A stretch of DNA of 14,977 bases from Alphaproteobacteria bacterium (lineage in GTDB: Bacteria; Pseudomonadota; Alphaproteobacteria; ATCC43930; CGMCC-115725), in NCBI GenBank assembly GCA_005888515.1, contig VAZR01000004.1, positions 1 through 14,977 on the forward strand, given 5' to 3'. Below the pieces are notes generated by a model that saw only the letters and a list, made by a program, of their open reading frames with translations, had not been told where the DNA came from and ran no database searches. Both the position numbers and the translations under genes were made by a program. Positions 6,972-12,721 of this stretch are shown one piece after another (position 1 is the first letter of the stretch; the number at the start of each line of letters is the position of its first letter).

Positions 6972-8231
6972 GTGTTGCGCTGGCGTTTTTCGCGGTTCGC
7001 CTCACCGATCGCTGCTCTCGTTGTGCTGGTCGCGCTGACGGGCTGCGTGCGCGGCCCAATGGTAGCGGCGCCGCTCGGATCGCCGCAATCGCCGTTTGGC
7101 GGTCCTGGCGCGCCGCCGCCGGGCGGTCCGCAACCGCCGCCTGGCCCGGGCGGACCGGTAAAGGTCGCTATGCTGCTGCCTTTGTCGGGCGCCAACGCCG
7201 AACTCGGCAAGGCGATGCTCGAAGCGGCACAACTGGCTCTGTTCACCACCGGCAACGACCGGCTGACATTGATGCCGCGCGATACCAGCGGCACTCCCGA
7301 CGGGGCCGCCAATGCGGCGCGCTCGGCGATTACCGAGGGGGCGCAGCTGATTCTCGGCCCGCTGCTCGCCGCCGAGGTCGATGCGGTCAAGCCGGTCGCC
7401 GGCGAGGCCAAGGTCAACGTCATTGCCTTCTCGACGGCGACGCAACTGGCCGGCGGCAATGTGTTTTTGATGGGCTTTCTGCCGCGCCAGGAGGTGGTGC
7501 GCGAGGTTTCCTTCGCCCGCGAACGCGGCGCCGCGCGGTTTGCGGTGCTGGCGCCGAACACCGAATACGGCCGCGTCATGACCGACGCGCTGCGCGAGAC
7601 CGCGAGCCAGGGCGGCGGAACGGTGGTCAAGACCGAAACCTTCGACCCGCGCTCGGGCGATGTAGGTGCCGCGGTCCAGCGGCTGATCGGCAATGCGGCA
7701 GCGGCCGACGCACCAGGTGCAGCGCCGGGGGCGGCCCCAGGCGCTGCCGCCGGTTTCGACGCATTGCTGCTGCCCGAAGGCGGCGAACAGCTGAAGCAGA
7801 TCGCTCGCCGGCTCAAACAAGTGGGCATCGGCGGACCACAGGTGCATCTGCTCGGCAGCGGGTTGTGGGACGATCCTTCGACTGCCGGCGAGCCGGCGCT
7901 CTATGGCGGCTGGTTCGCCGCCTCGCCGCCGGATGCCCGCCGCGAATTCGATAACCGATTTCAGGCGACCTACGGCCATGCGCCGCCGCGCCTGGCATCG
8001 CTCGCTTTCGACGCCGCCGCGCTCGCCTCGGTGCTGGCGAAGGCCGGCGGCAACCCGCTTTTCTCGAATGATGCGCTTCTGAACCCGAGTGGTTTCACCG
8101 GGGTTGACGGGCTGTTCCGTTTCACGCCGCAAGGGCTTGTGCAGCGCGGTCTCGCGGTGCTCGAAGTACAGCCGCAAGGCAATATCGTCGTCAGCCCGGC
8201 ACCGCGCGACTTCCGGGACTTTGTGTACTGA
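6972..8231 (+). CDS. Penicillin-binding protein activator, LpoA-like lipoprotein
   Basis: A 419-residue lipoprotein with a type-1 periplasmic binding fold. GTG 6972 lies 6 nt after GGAGG (6961-6965). The signal peptide ends in lipobox LTGC with Cys25. A Pro/Gly-rich linker follows (about 35-62). The binding-protein domain begins VKVAMLLPLSGANAELGKAM (63-82) and shows AQLILGPLLAAEVDAVKP, NVFLMGFLPRQEVVREV, NTEYGRVMTDALRE and LLGSGLWDD. LpoA proteins activate class A penicillin-binding proteins at the outer membrane; for the alphaproteobacterial branch this is inferred from family membership. An Ala/Pro/Gly microrepeat (APGAAPGAAPGAAAG, about residues 247-260) interrupts the middle of the domain. 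It is divergent from rsmI, a common arrangement. The 74-bp space between them must hold both promoters, but no strong box is visible. Confidence 0.9.
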   Translation: MLRWRFSRFASPIAALVVLVALTGCVRGPMVAAPLGSPQSPFGGPGAPPPGGPQPPPGPGGPVKVAMLLPLSGANAELGKAMLEAAQLALFTTGNDRLTLMPRDTSGTPDGAANAARSAITEGAQLILGPLLAAEVDAVKPVAGEAKVNVIAFSTATQLAGGNVFLMGFLPRQEVVREVSFARERGAARFAVLAPNTEYGRVMTDALRETASQGGGTVVKTETFDPRSGDVGAAVQRLIGNAAAADAPGAAPGAAPGAAAGFDALLLPEGGEQLKQIARRLKQVGIGGPQVHLLGSGLWDDPSTAGEPALYGGWFAASPPDARREFDNRFQATYGHAPPRLASLAFDAAALASVLAKAGGNPLFSNDALLNPSGFTGVDGLFRFTPQGLVQRGLAVLEVQPQGNIVVSPAPRDFRDFVY

Positions 8232-8242
8232 TTTGCACGCCG

Positions 8243-8320
8243 CGTAGGGGGAAAGCGAAGCGCATTCCGCAGACGGCACGCAGCGAATTGGCGGATTACG
8301 CTGCGCTCATCCGCCCTACG
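8243..8320. repeat. Palindromic repeat, family A copy 1, between the convergent lpoA-like and hemW genes
   Basis: Ends CGTAGGG (8243-8249) and CCCTACG (8314-8320) flank internal blocks GCGAAGCGCATTCCGC and GGCGGATTACGCTGCGCTCA that are near-complementary. A second copy with the same layout is at 13994-14072. The copy overlaps the hemW stop codon (8316-8318). At the junction of two convergent genes the hairpin could act as a factor-assisted transcription barrier, but there is no U-tract for a classical terminator. Confidence 0.82.
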
Positions 8321-9464
8321 AATACGTGATTAGCGCGGCCAGTACCGCATTGAGGCGCTGACGGCCCGCCGCAGTCGCGGTCAGGCGCTGATCATCCAAG
8401 GTCAGGAAACCACCCTCGATGAGGCGGGCCAGCGGCGCCCCGAACAGATCATCGGCTGTGCGGCCCGCCAGCGCTTCGAGGCGCGAGCGCGAGACGCCCT
8501 CGGCGAGACGAAGACCCATCATCAGCATTTCCTCGACCGCGGTCTCGCGCGGGATCGGCACCATCTCGTCCGTTGCCGAACCTGTTTCCTCGATGGCGGC
8601 GAGCCAGGCTTCGGGAGCGCGACGTTGTTGGGTCGCGAGCTTGCCGTCACCACGCGTGATGCGGCCATGCGCGCCGGGGCCGATCCCGAGATAGTCCTCG
8701 TAGCGCCAATAGGCGAGGTTATGTCGGCATTCCGCGCCGGGCCAGGCGTGGTTCGAGATCTCATAGGCCGGCATGCCGGCCTCAGCGAGCCGTTGCTGCG
8801 TGACCTCGAACAGGGCGGCTGCGGTGTCTTCGTCGGCAGCAAGGATTTCGCCGCGCTCGGCGCGATTGCCGAAGGCGGTGCCGGGCTCAATCGTCAGCTG
8901 ATAGAGCGAGAGATGCGTACCGGCGAGCGCTAGCGCCTCGCCGAGCTCGTCTTCCCAGGCCGCAAGACTCTGACCGGGGCGAGCGTAGATCAGGTCGAAC
9001 GAATAACGCGGGAAGGTGTCGCGGGCGAGCGCGATTGCGGCGATGGCCTCCTGCCGATCATGGCGCCGCCCGAGAAACTGCAATGCCGGCGGGTCGAGCG
9101 CCTGGACCCCGAGCGACAGCCGGTTGACCCCGGCCGAGGCGAACCCGGCAAATCGCTCGGCCTCCGCCGAATTCGGATTGGCCTCTAGCGTCACTTCGAG
9201 AGCGGCCGCGACGGGCCACAACGCCTTTACGCGCTCGATCAACGCCGCGACCGTGTCGGGCGGCATCAAGGATGGCGTGCCGCCGCCGAAGAAGATCGAC
9301 ACGATTTCGTGCCCGGGAGCCAGCTCAGCCTGCCGTTCCAGATCGGCGAGCAAGGCGCGGGTCCAGCGCTCCTCGTCGATCCGGTCGCGGACATGGCTGT
9401 TGAAGTCGCAATACGGGCATTTCGACCGGCAGAACGGCCAATGAATGTAGACCGCCAGCGGCAT
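8316..9464 (-). CDS. hemW: Radical SAM protein HemW (haem chaperone, formerly called coproporphyrinogen III oxidase-like)
   Basis: A 382-residue radical SAM protein. The cluster-binding motif is CRSKCPYC (Cys12, Cys16, Cys19) after YIHWPF; then come FFGGGTPSLM, TLEANPNS, GVNRLSLGVQALD, SFDLIYARPGQS, LSLYQLTIEPGTAF, YEISNHAWPGAECRHNLAYW and LGIGPGAHGR, ending with the HemW-type C-terminal winged-helix region. HemW binds haem and delivers it to proteins; true HemN activity is not expected. ATG 9464 gives normal family length. An in-frame ATG at 9551 with a better ribosome site (GAGGAAG) would add 29 residues encoded by a palindromic repeat. The TAG stop comes from another repeat (8243-8320). 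It lies downstream of rdgB in the same direction, separated by 216 bp of repeat DNA. Confidence 0.92.
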   Translation of the reverse strand: MPLAVYIHWPFCRSKCPYCDFNSHVRDRIDEERWTRALLADLERQAELAPGHEIVSIFFGGGTPSLMPPDTVAALIERVKALWPVAAALEVTLEANPNSAEAERFAGFASAGVNRLSLGVQALDPPALQFLGRRHDRQEAIAAIALARDTFPRYSFDLIYARPGQSLAAWEDELGEALALAGTHLSLYQLTIEPGTAFGNRAERGEILAADEDTAAALFEVTQQRLAEAGMPAYEISNHAWPGAECRHNLAYWRYEDYLGIGPGAHGRITRGDGKLATQQRRAPEAWLAAIEETGSATDEMVPIPRETAVEEMLMMGLRLAEGVSRSRLEALAGRTADDLFGAPLARLIEGGFLTLDDQRLTATAAGRQRLNAVLAALITYS

Positions 9465-9487
9465 CCGGGCCTGCTGCAGGAATGCTT

Positions 9488-9604
9488 TGCGTCCTTCGAG
9501 ACGGCGTGCTGCGCACGCCTCCTCAGGATGAGGAACGATGGGGGATGGCATCAAACAAACTTCCTCATCCTGAGCGCGAGCGCAGCGAGCAGTCGAAGGA
9601 CGCA
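9488..9604. repeat. Long palindromic repeat covering the hemW 5' region
   Basis: Outer arms TGCGTCCTTCGA (9488-9499) and TCGAAGGACGCA (9593-9604), and inner arms CTCAGGATGAGGAA and TTCCTCATCCTGAG, enclose a spacer of about 20 nt. This is a recognisable alphaproteobacterial dispersed element (recalled, not searched). On the minus strand it is read through by the extended hemW frame, giving PHPEEACAARRLEG, a peptide pattern typical of this repeat when translated. Confidence 0.82.
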
Positions 9605-9631
9605 TGATCTCGATCCAGGATTTCCAGCTTT

Positions 9632-9656
9632 GCCCGCATGCGGGCGGGACGCCCGC
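9632..9656. repeat. Short GC-rich palindrome between rdgB and hemW
   Basis: GCCCGCATGCGGGC (9632-9645) is a perfect palindrome, and GCGGGCG (9640-9646) can also pair with CGCCCGC (9650-9656) across GGA. The two pairings are mutually exclusive. This appears to be another small dispersed repeat. Together with the element at 9488-9604 it fills most of the 216-bp rdgB-hemW gap. Confidence 0.6.
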
Positions 9657-9680
9657 GGTCCAACCATCGCCGCCCCCGAC

Positions 9681-10280
9681 TCACTCTCCAAAGCAGGCGG
9701 CGACCAGCTTTGCGAAGGCGCGGGCGCGATGGCTAATCCGGTGCTTGAGATCGGGGTCGATTTCGCCAAAGGTCTGATCGTAGTCATCGGCGATGAATAT
9801 GGGGTCGTAGCCGAAACCGCGCTCGCCCCGTGGCGGCCAAGTCAGTACGCCATGCACCTCCCCACGGAACAGCGCCTCCTCGCCATCCGGCCAGGCCAGC
9901 GCCAACACCGCGACGAAATGGGCCTTCCGATCCTTATCGCCGAGCTCGCGCTCTACGCGCTTCATTGCGATGCGGAAATCCTTCTTGGGGCCAGCCCAGC
10001 GCGCCGAGTAGATACCGGGCGCGCCGTCCAATGCCAGCACGACGAGCCCGGAATCGTCGGCGAGCGCCGGAAGACCGCTCGCCGCGGCCGCGGCATGCGC
10101 CTTCAGCGCGGCATTGCCCTCGAACGTGGTCTCCGTTTCTTCAGGTTCCGGCAGACCGAGCGCGCCGGCACCGATCGCGATCACGCCATAGGGCATCAGC
10201 AGCTTTTCGATCTCGGCGATCTTCCCGGGATTGTGGCTGGCGATGACCAGCCGCTCGCCGGCTCGGATGCGACGCGGCAT
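9681..10280 (-). CDS. rdgB: XTP/dITP diphosphatase (non-canonical purine NTP pyrophosphatase) RdgB
   Basis: A 199-residue Ham1/RdgB-family enzyme that hydrolyses ITP, XTP and their deoxy forms to monophosphates, keeping them out of DNA and RNA. Motifs in order: LVIASHNPGKIAEIEKLL (11-28) for nucleotide binding, TTFEGNAALKAHAAA, LPALADDSGLVV with the catalytic Asp pair, APGIYSARWAGP, ERGFGYDPIFIADD and KHRISHRARAFAKL near the C-terminus. It looks complete. ATG 10280 is preceded by GAGAA. It is third in the xseA-rph-rdgB-hemW series. The 144-bp gap from rph contains a palindromic repeat flanked by a duplicated copy of this gene's own start region. Confidence 0.96.
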   Translation of the reverse strand: MPRRIRAGERLVIASHNPGKIAEIEKLLMPYGVIAIGAGALGLPEPEETETTFEGNAALKAHAAAAASGLPALADDSGLVVLALDGAPGIYSARWAGPKKDFRIAMKRVERELGDKDRKAHFVAVLALAWPDGEEALFRGEVHGVLTWPPRGERGFGYDPIFIADDYDQTFGEIDPDLKHRISHRARAFAKLVAACFGE

Positions 10281-10302
10281 CGTTCTCAGAGCCCGAGGGC
10301 GG
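10260..10302. repeat. Direct repeat copy A: rph-end/rdgB-start junction (rdgB-proximal)
   Basis: On the plus strand this reads GGCTCGGATGCG, then GCGGCAT, TCTCAGA and GCCCGAGGGCGG. It matches copy B (10400-10444) at most positions, with small indels between the blocks. It holds the true rdgB start (ATG at 10280-10278) and, on the minus strand, a vestigial rph-like ending QTALGL followed by TGA (10288-10286). Confidence 0.8.
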
Positions 10303-10420
10303 TCTGCCCCTTTGCCCCCACCCTGCCCTCCCCCGTGATCCCCGGGTCTAGCCCGGGGAGGGGAGGGTTAGGAAAGGAGCGGGGGAGGGTTAGAGAGTGG
10401 GCCCGGATGCGGTGCGGCAT
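10286..10420 (-). other. Small open frame linking a vestigial rdgB start to a vestigial rph end
   Basis: On the minus strand an ATG at 10420 opens a frame beginning MPHRIRA, closely resembling the rdgB start MPRRIRA. It stays open through the palindromic repeat and ends QTALGL-TGA at 10286, resembling the rph ending RAALGLV-TGA. The 44-residue middle is repeat-derived and rich in Pro and Gly. Expression is possible, since the ATG lies just 4 nt after the rph stop, but a functional product is doubtful. Confidence 0.35.
10326..10367. repeat. GC-rich palindromic repeat between rph and rdgB
   Basis: Inner stem CCCCGGG (10340-10346)/CCCGGGG (10352-10358) has a 5-nt loop. Outer stem CCCTCCCC (10326-10333) pairs with GGGGAGGG (10360-10367). 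A related GGGGGAGGGTTAG tract follows at 10381-10393. The hairpin sits inside the transcript between rph and rdgB and might alter mRNA stability or relative expression. Confidence 0.78.
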
Positions 10421-10444
10421 GATCTCAGACCAGCCCGAGCGCGG
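10400..10444. repeat. Direct repeat copy B: rph-end/rdgB-start junction (rph-proximal)
   Basis: On the plus strand this reads GGCCCGGATGCG, then GCGGCAT, TCTCAGA, a 3-nt insertion and GCCCGAGCGCGG, matching copy A (10260-10302). It contains the real rph stop (TGA, 10427-10425) and a vestigial rdgB-like start codon (10420-10418). Confidence 0.8.
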
Positions 10445-11144
10445 CCCGCTGCTGCCGGGTCAATTCGGCGATGCCGGCGCGGGCGAGCGCGAGCATGCGG
10501 GTAAAGCTCGCCTCGTCGAACGGCGCCGCCTCGGCGGTCGCCTGGATCTCGACGATGCCGCCGCCGCCGGTCAGCACGAAATTGGCGTCGGTTTCCGCGG
10601 TCGAGTCCTCGGCGTAATCGAGATCGAGGACCGGAAGCCCCTCGACGACGCCGCACGACACCGCCGCGACACTGTCATTCATCGGCAGAGCCGGCAGCAA
10701 GCCGGCCGCGACGAATTTCGCGAGCGCCTGATAGAGCGCGACATAGCTGCCGGTGATCGCCGCCGTGCGAGTCCCCCCGTCGGCCTGCAACACATCGCAA
10801 TCGATGCGGATCTGCCGCTCGCCGAGCGCGGCGAGGTCGGTCACCGCGCGCAGGCTGCGCCCGATCAGCCGCTGGATCTCCTGGGTGCGGCCGCTTTGCC
10901 GGCCGCGCGCCGCTTCGCGGTCCGTGCGGGTATGGGTCGAGCGCGGCAGCATGCCGTATTCGGCGGTGACCCAGCCGCGCCCGGTATTGCGCAGGAACGG
11001 CGGCACCCGCTCCTCGACCGACGCGGTGCACAGCACATGGGTATCGCCAAACCGCGCGAGACACGAGCCTTCGGCATATTTGGCGACGCCCGGCTCCAGG
11101 CCGACCGGGCGCATCGCCTCCGGGGCGCGTCCGGAAGGTCGCAT
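10425..11144 (-). CDS. rph: Ribonuclease PH
   Basis: A 239-residue phosphorolytic 3'-5' exoribonuclease that trims tRNA 3' ends, using phosphate as attacking group. Hallmarks are MRPSGRAPEAMRPV at the start, GDTHVLCTASVEERVPPFLR (33-52), WVTAEYGMLPRSTHTRTDRE with the phosphate-binding Arg region, GRQSGRTQEIQRLIGRSLRA, RQIRIDCDVLQADGGTRTAA, LDLDYAEDSTAETDANFVLT and the C-terminal RQQRAALGLV. It looks full length. The start lies 2 nt after the xseA stop, and its ribosome site GAGGAG is inside the last codons of xseA, indicating coupling. Its last codons are duplicated downstream around a palindrome. Confidence 0.97.
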   Translation of the reverse strand: MRPSGRAPEAMRPVGLEPGVAKYAEGSCLARFGDTHVLCTASVEERVPPFLRNTGRGWVTAEYGMLPRSTHTRTDREAARGRQSGRTQEIQRLIGRSLRAVTDLAALGERQIRIDCDVLQADGGTRTAAITGSYVALYQALAKFVAAGLLPALPMNDSVAAVSCGVVEGLPVLDLDYAEDSTAETDANFVLTGGGGIVEIQATAEAAPFDEASFTRMLALARAGIAELTRQQRAALGLV

Positions 11145-11146
11145 CG

Positions 11147-12511
11147 CTATGGCTCCTCAAAAAGATTGCCCTGCCCAATCGGCGGGACCGATCGGCGCAC
11201 CGGCCGGCGCGAGCCGCCGGCGATGACCCCGACCTTGCCATCGTAGAATTCGAGCTCCAGGGCGGTATTGGGCCGCACCTTGACGGCATCGGTGACGACC
11301 TTCTCGGCGGCGTCGCGGACCACGACATAGCCGCGCGCCAACAGGCTTTCGTGACGCTCCGAATGGGTCGCGAGGCGGCCGGTGAAATTGTCGAGCGCGT
11401 CGTGCTTGGCGGCGAGCGCGCGGACCAAAGCGGCAGCGAGCCGCGGCTCGGCATCGGCGAGCCGATCGCGGGCGCGGCCGATATCGGCAGCGAGCATCGC
11501 GGGACGCAGCCGCGCCGCGGCGAGATCGAGCCGCTGGCGGACGGAGCCGAAGCGGGCGGCGATCGCAACGAGCTGCAATCGGCGCTCGGTGAAAAACCGG
11601 GACAGGCCGCCGGTCAGCCGCGCCGCCTTGCCGCCGAGCTCGGCAATCAGGTCGAGGCGCACCGGCACCGCCATCTCGGCCGCCGCGGTCGGGGTCGGGG
11701 CGCGGCGGTCGCTGGCATGGTCGATCAGCGTCGTGTCGGTCTCGTGCCCGACCGCCGAGATCAGCGGGATCGCCGACGCCGCGGCAGCGCGCACGACAAT
11801 CTCCTCGTTGAACGGCATGAGGTCTTCGAGGCTGCCGCCGCCGCGCGCGACAATCAGCAGGTCGGGACGCGGCACGACACCGCCTGGCGCGAGCCGATTG
11901 AAGCCGGCGATTGCCGCGGCGATCTGGGCCGCTGCGCCTTCGCCCTGCACCGCCACCGGCCAGATCAGCACGCGTCGCGGAAAGCGATCGGCGAGGCGGT
12001 GCAGGATGTCGCGAATGACCGCGCCGCTTGGCGAGGTGACGATACCGAGGATTTCCGGCAGGAACGGCAGATTTTTTTTCCGCTCGGCCGCGAACAGGCC
12101 CTCGGCGGAGAGGCGCTGGCGGCGATCCTCGAGGATCTTCAGCAACGCCCCGATGCCGGCAAGCGCGATCGAATCGATGACGAGCTGGTATTTCGAGCGG
12201 CCGGGATAGGTGGTCAGCCGTCCGGTGCAGACCCCTTCCATGCCGTCTTCCGGCTTGATCGGCAGGCGGATCGCGGTCTGGCGCCAGCACACCGCGTCGA
12301 GCGCGGCGTCGGAATCCTTCAGCACGAAATAGCAATGACCCGAGCCGTGGCGCTTGAAGCCGGAGATCTCGCCGCGCACCCGGACATGCGAAAAATTCTC
12401 CTCGACCGAGCGCTTCAATGCCAGCGACAGCTCGGAGACGGTATACTCCGGCAGGTTTCCTCGCGCGGGTTCGCCCCAGGCGGTCGCGGCGTCGAGTGGC
12501 TGATCGTTCAT
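11147..12511 (-). CDS. xseA: Exodeoxyribonuclease VII large subunit
   Basis: A 454-residue catalytic subunit of exonuclease VII, which degrades single-stranded DNA together with the small subunit XseB (not in this window). The N-terminal OB-fold shows YTVSELSLALKRSVEENF, VRVRGEISGFKRHGSGHCYF, LDAVCWR and GRLTTYPGRSKYQLVIDS. The catalytic domain shows LPEILGIVTSPSGAVIRDIL, DLLIVARGGGSLEDLMPFNE, IPLISAVGHETDTTLIDHAS and RRAPTPTAAAEMAVP. A long helical region and the conserved LLARGYVVVRD end follow. The start at 12511 has only a weak GGGG upstream. The gene leads the minus-strand series xseA-rph-rdgB-hemW and is divergent from purD, a pairing found in many Alphaproteobacteria. Confidence 0.97.
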   Translation of the reverse strand: MNDQPLDAATAWGEPARGNLPEYTVSELSLALKRSVEENFSHVRVRGEISGFKRHGSGHCYFVLKDSDAALDAVCWRQTAIRLPIKPEDGMEGVCTGRLTTYPGRSKYQLVIDSIALAGIGALLKILEDRRQRLSAEGLFAAERKKNLPFLPEILGIVTSPSGAVIRDILHRLADRFPRRVLIWPVAVQGEGAAAQIAAAIAGFNRLAPGGVVPRPDLLIVARGGGSLEDLMPFNEEIVVRAAAASAIPLISAVGHETDTTLIDHASDRRAPTPTAAAEMAVPVRLDLIAELGGKAARLTGGLSRFFTERRLQLVAIAARFGSVRQRLDLAAARLRPAMLAADIGRARDRLADAEPRLAAALVRALAAKHDALDNFTGRLATHSERHESLLARGYVVVRDAAEKVVTDAVKVRPNTALELEFYDGKVGVIAGGSRRPVRRSVPPIGQGNLFEEP

Positions 12512-12565
12512 CGCCCCATATTACCGGAGCCGGAGAGCAAGAGCGATGCGAGTGCTCCTAATTTT

Positions 12566-12697
12566 CCCTCTTCCCCCGCTTACGGGGGGAGAGGGTTGGG
12601 GTGAGGGGGGTGTCGAATCCGCACCCTGGCCCCACCGACCCTCACCCACCGGTCGCTGGCGCGACCGGTCCCCCCTCTCCCGCAATGCGGGCGAGAG
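12566..12697. repeat. Cluster of three hairpins in the divergent xseA/purD gap
   Basis: First hairpin: CCCTCTTCCCCCG (12566-12578) with CGGGGGGAGAGGG (12583-12595). Second: ACCGGTCGC (12648-12656) with GCGACCGGT (12661-12669). Third: CTCTCCCGC (12675-12683) with GCGGGCGAGAG (12687-12697), one small bulge. The blocks TTGGGGTGAGGG and CCCTCACCCA also face each other, so the whole set is a large imperfect palindrome of REP/BIME type. It fills most of the 210-bp gap holding the two promoters; I see no convincing -35/-10 pair. Confidence 0.8.
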
Positions 12698-12721
12698 ATT
12701 CGGCCGACGGAGCTTCGTTTG

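Noticed and set aside
8243..8320. Rho-independent terminator between lpoA-like and hemW genes
   Set aside because: A hairpin is present but lacks a following U-tract on either strand, and its sequence recurs at 13994-14072, so it is called a dispersed repeat.
9681..10280. RdgB with Gly in place of Glu in the TFxEN motif (TFEGNAALKA) as a lost catalytic residue
   Set aside because: TFEGN/TFEAN variants are, as I recall, common in alphaproteobacterial RdgB, and all other motifs are intact.
9309..11246. A 645-codon open frame on the plus strand opposite hemW, rdgB and rph
   Set aside because: It is antisense to three well-recognised genes and crosses their boundaries and repeats. Its product shows no family features. 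High GC makes such shadow frames common.
11351..12604. A 417-codon open frame on the plus strand opposite xseA
   Set aside because: xseA has clear family motifs along its length; the opposite frame is Arg/Gly-rich without recognisable structure.
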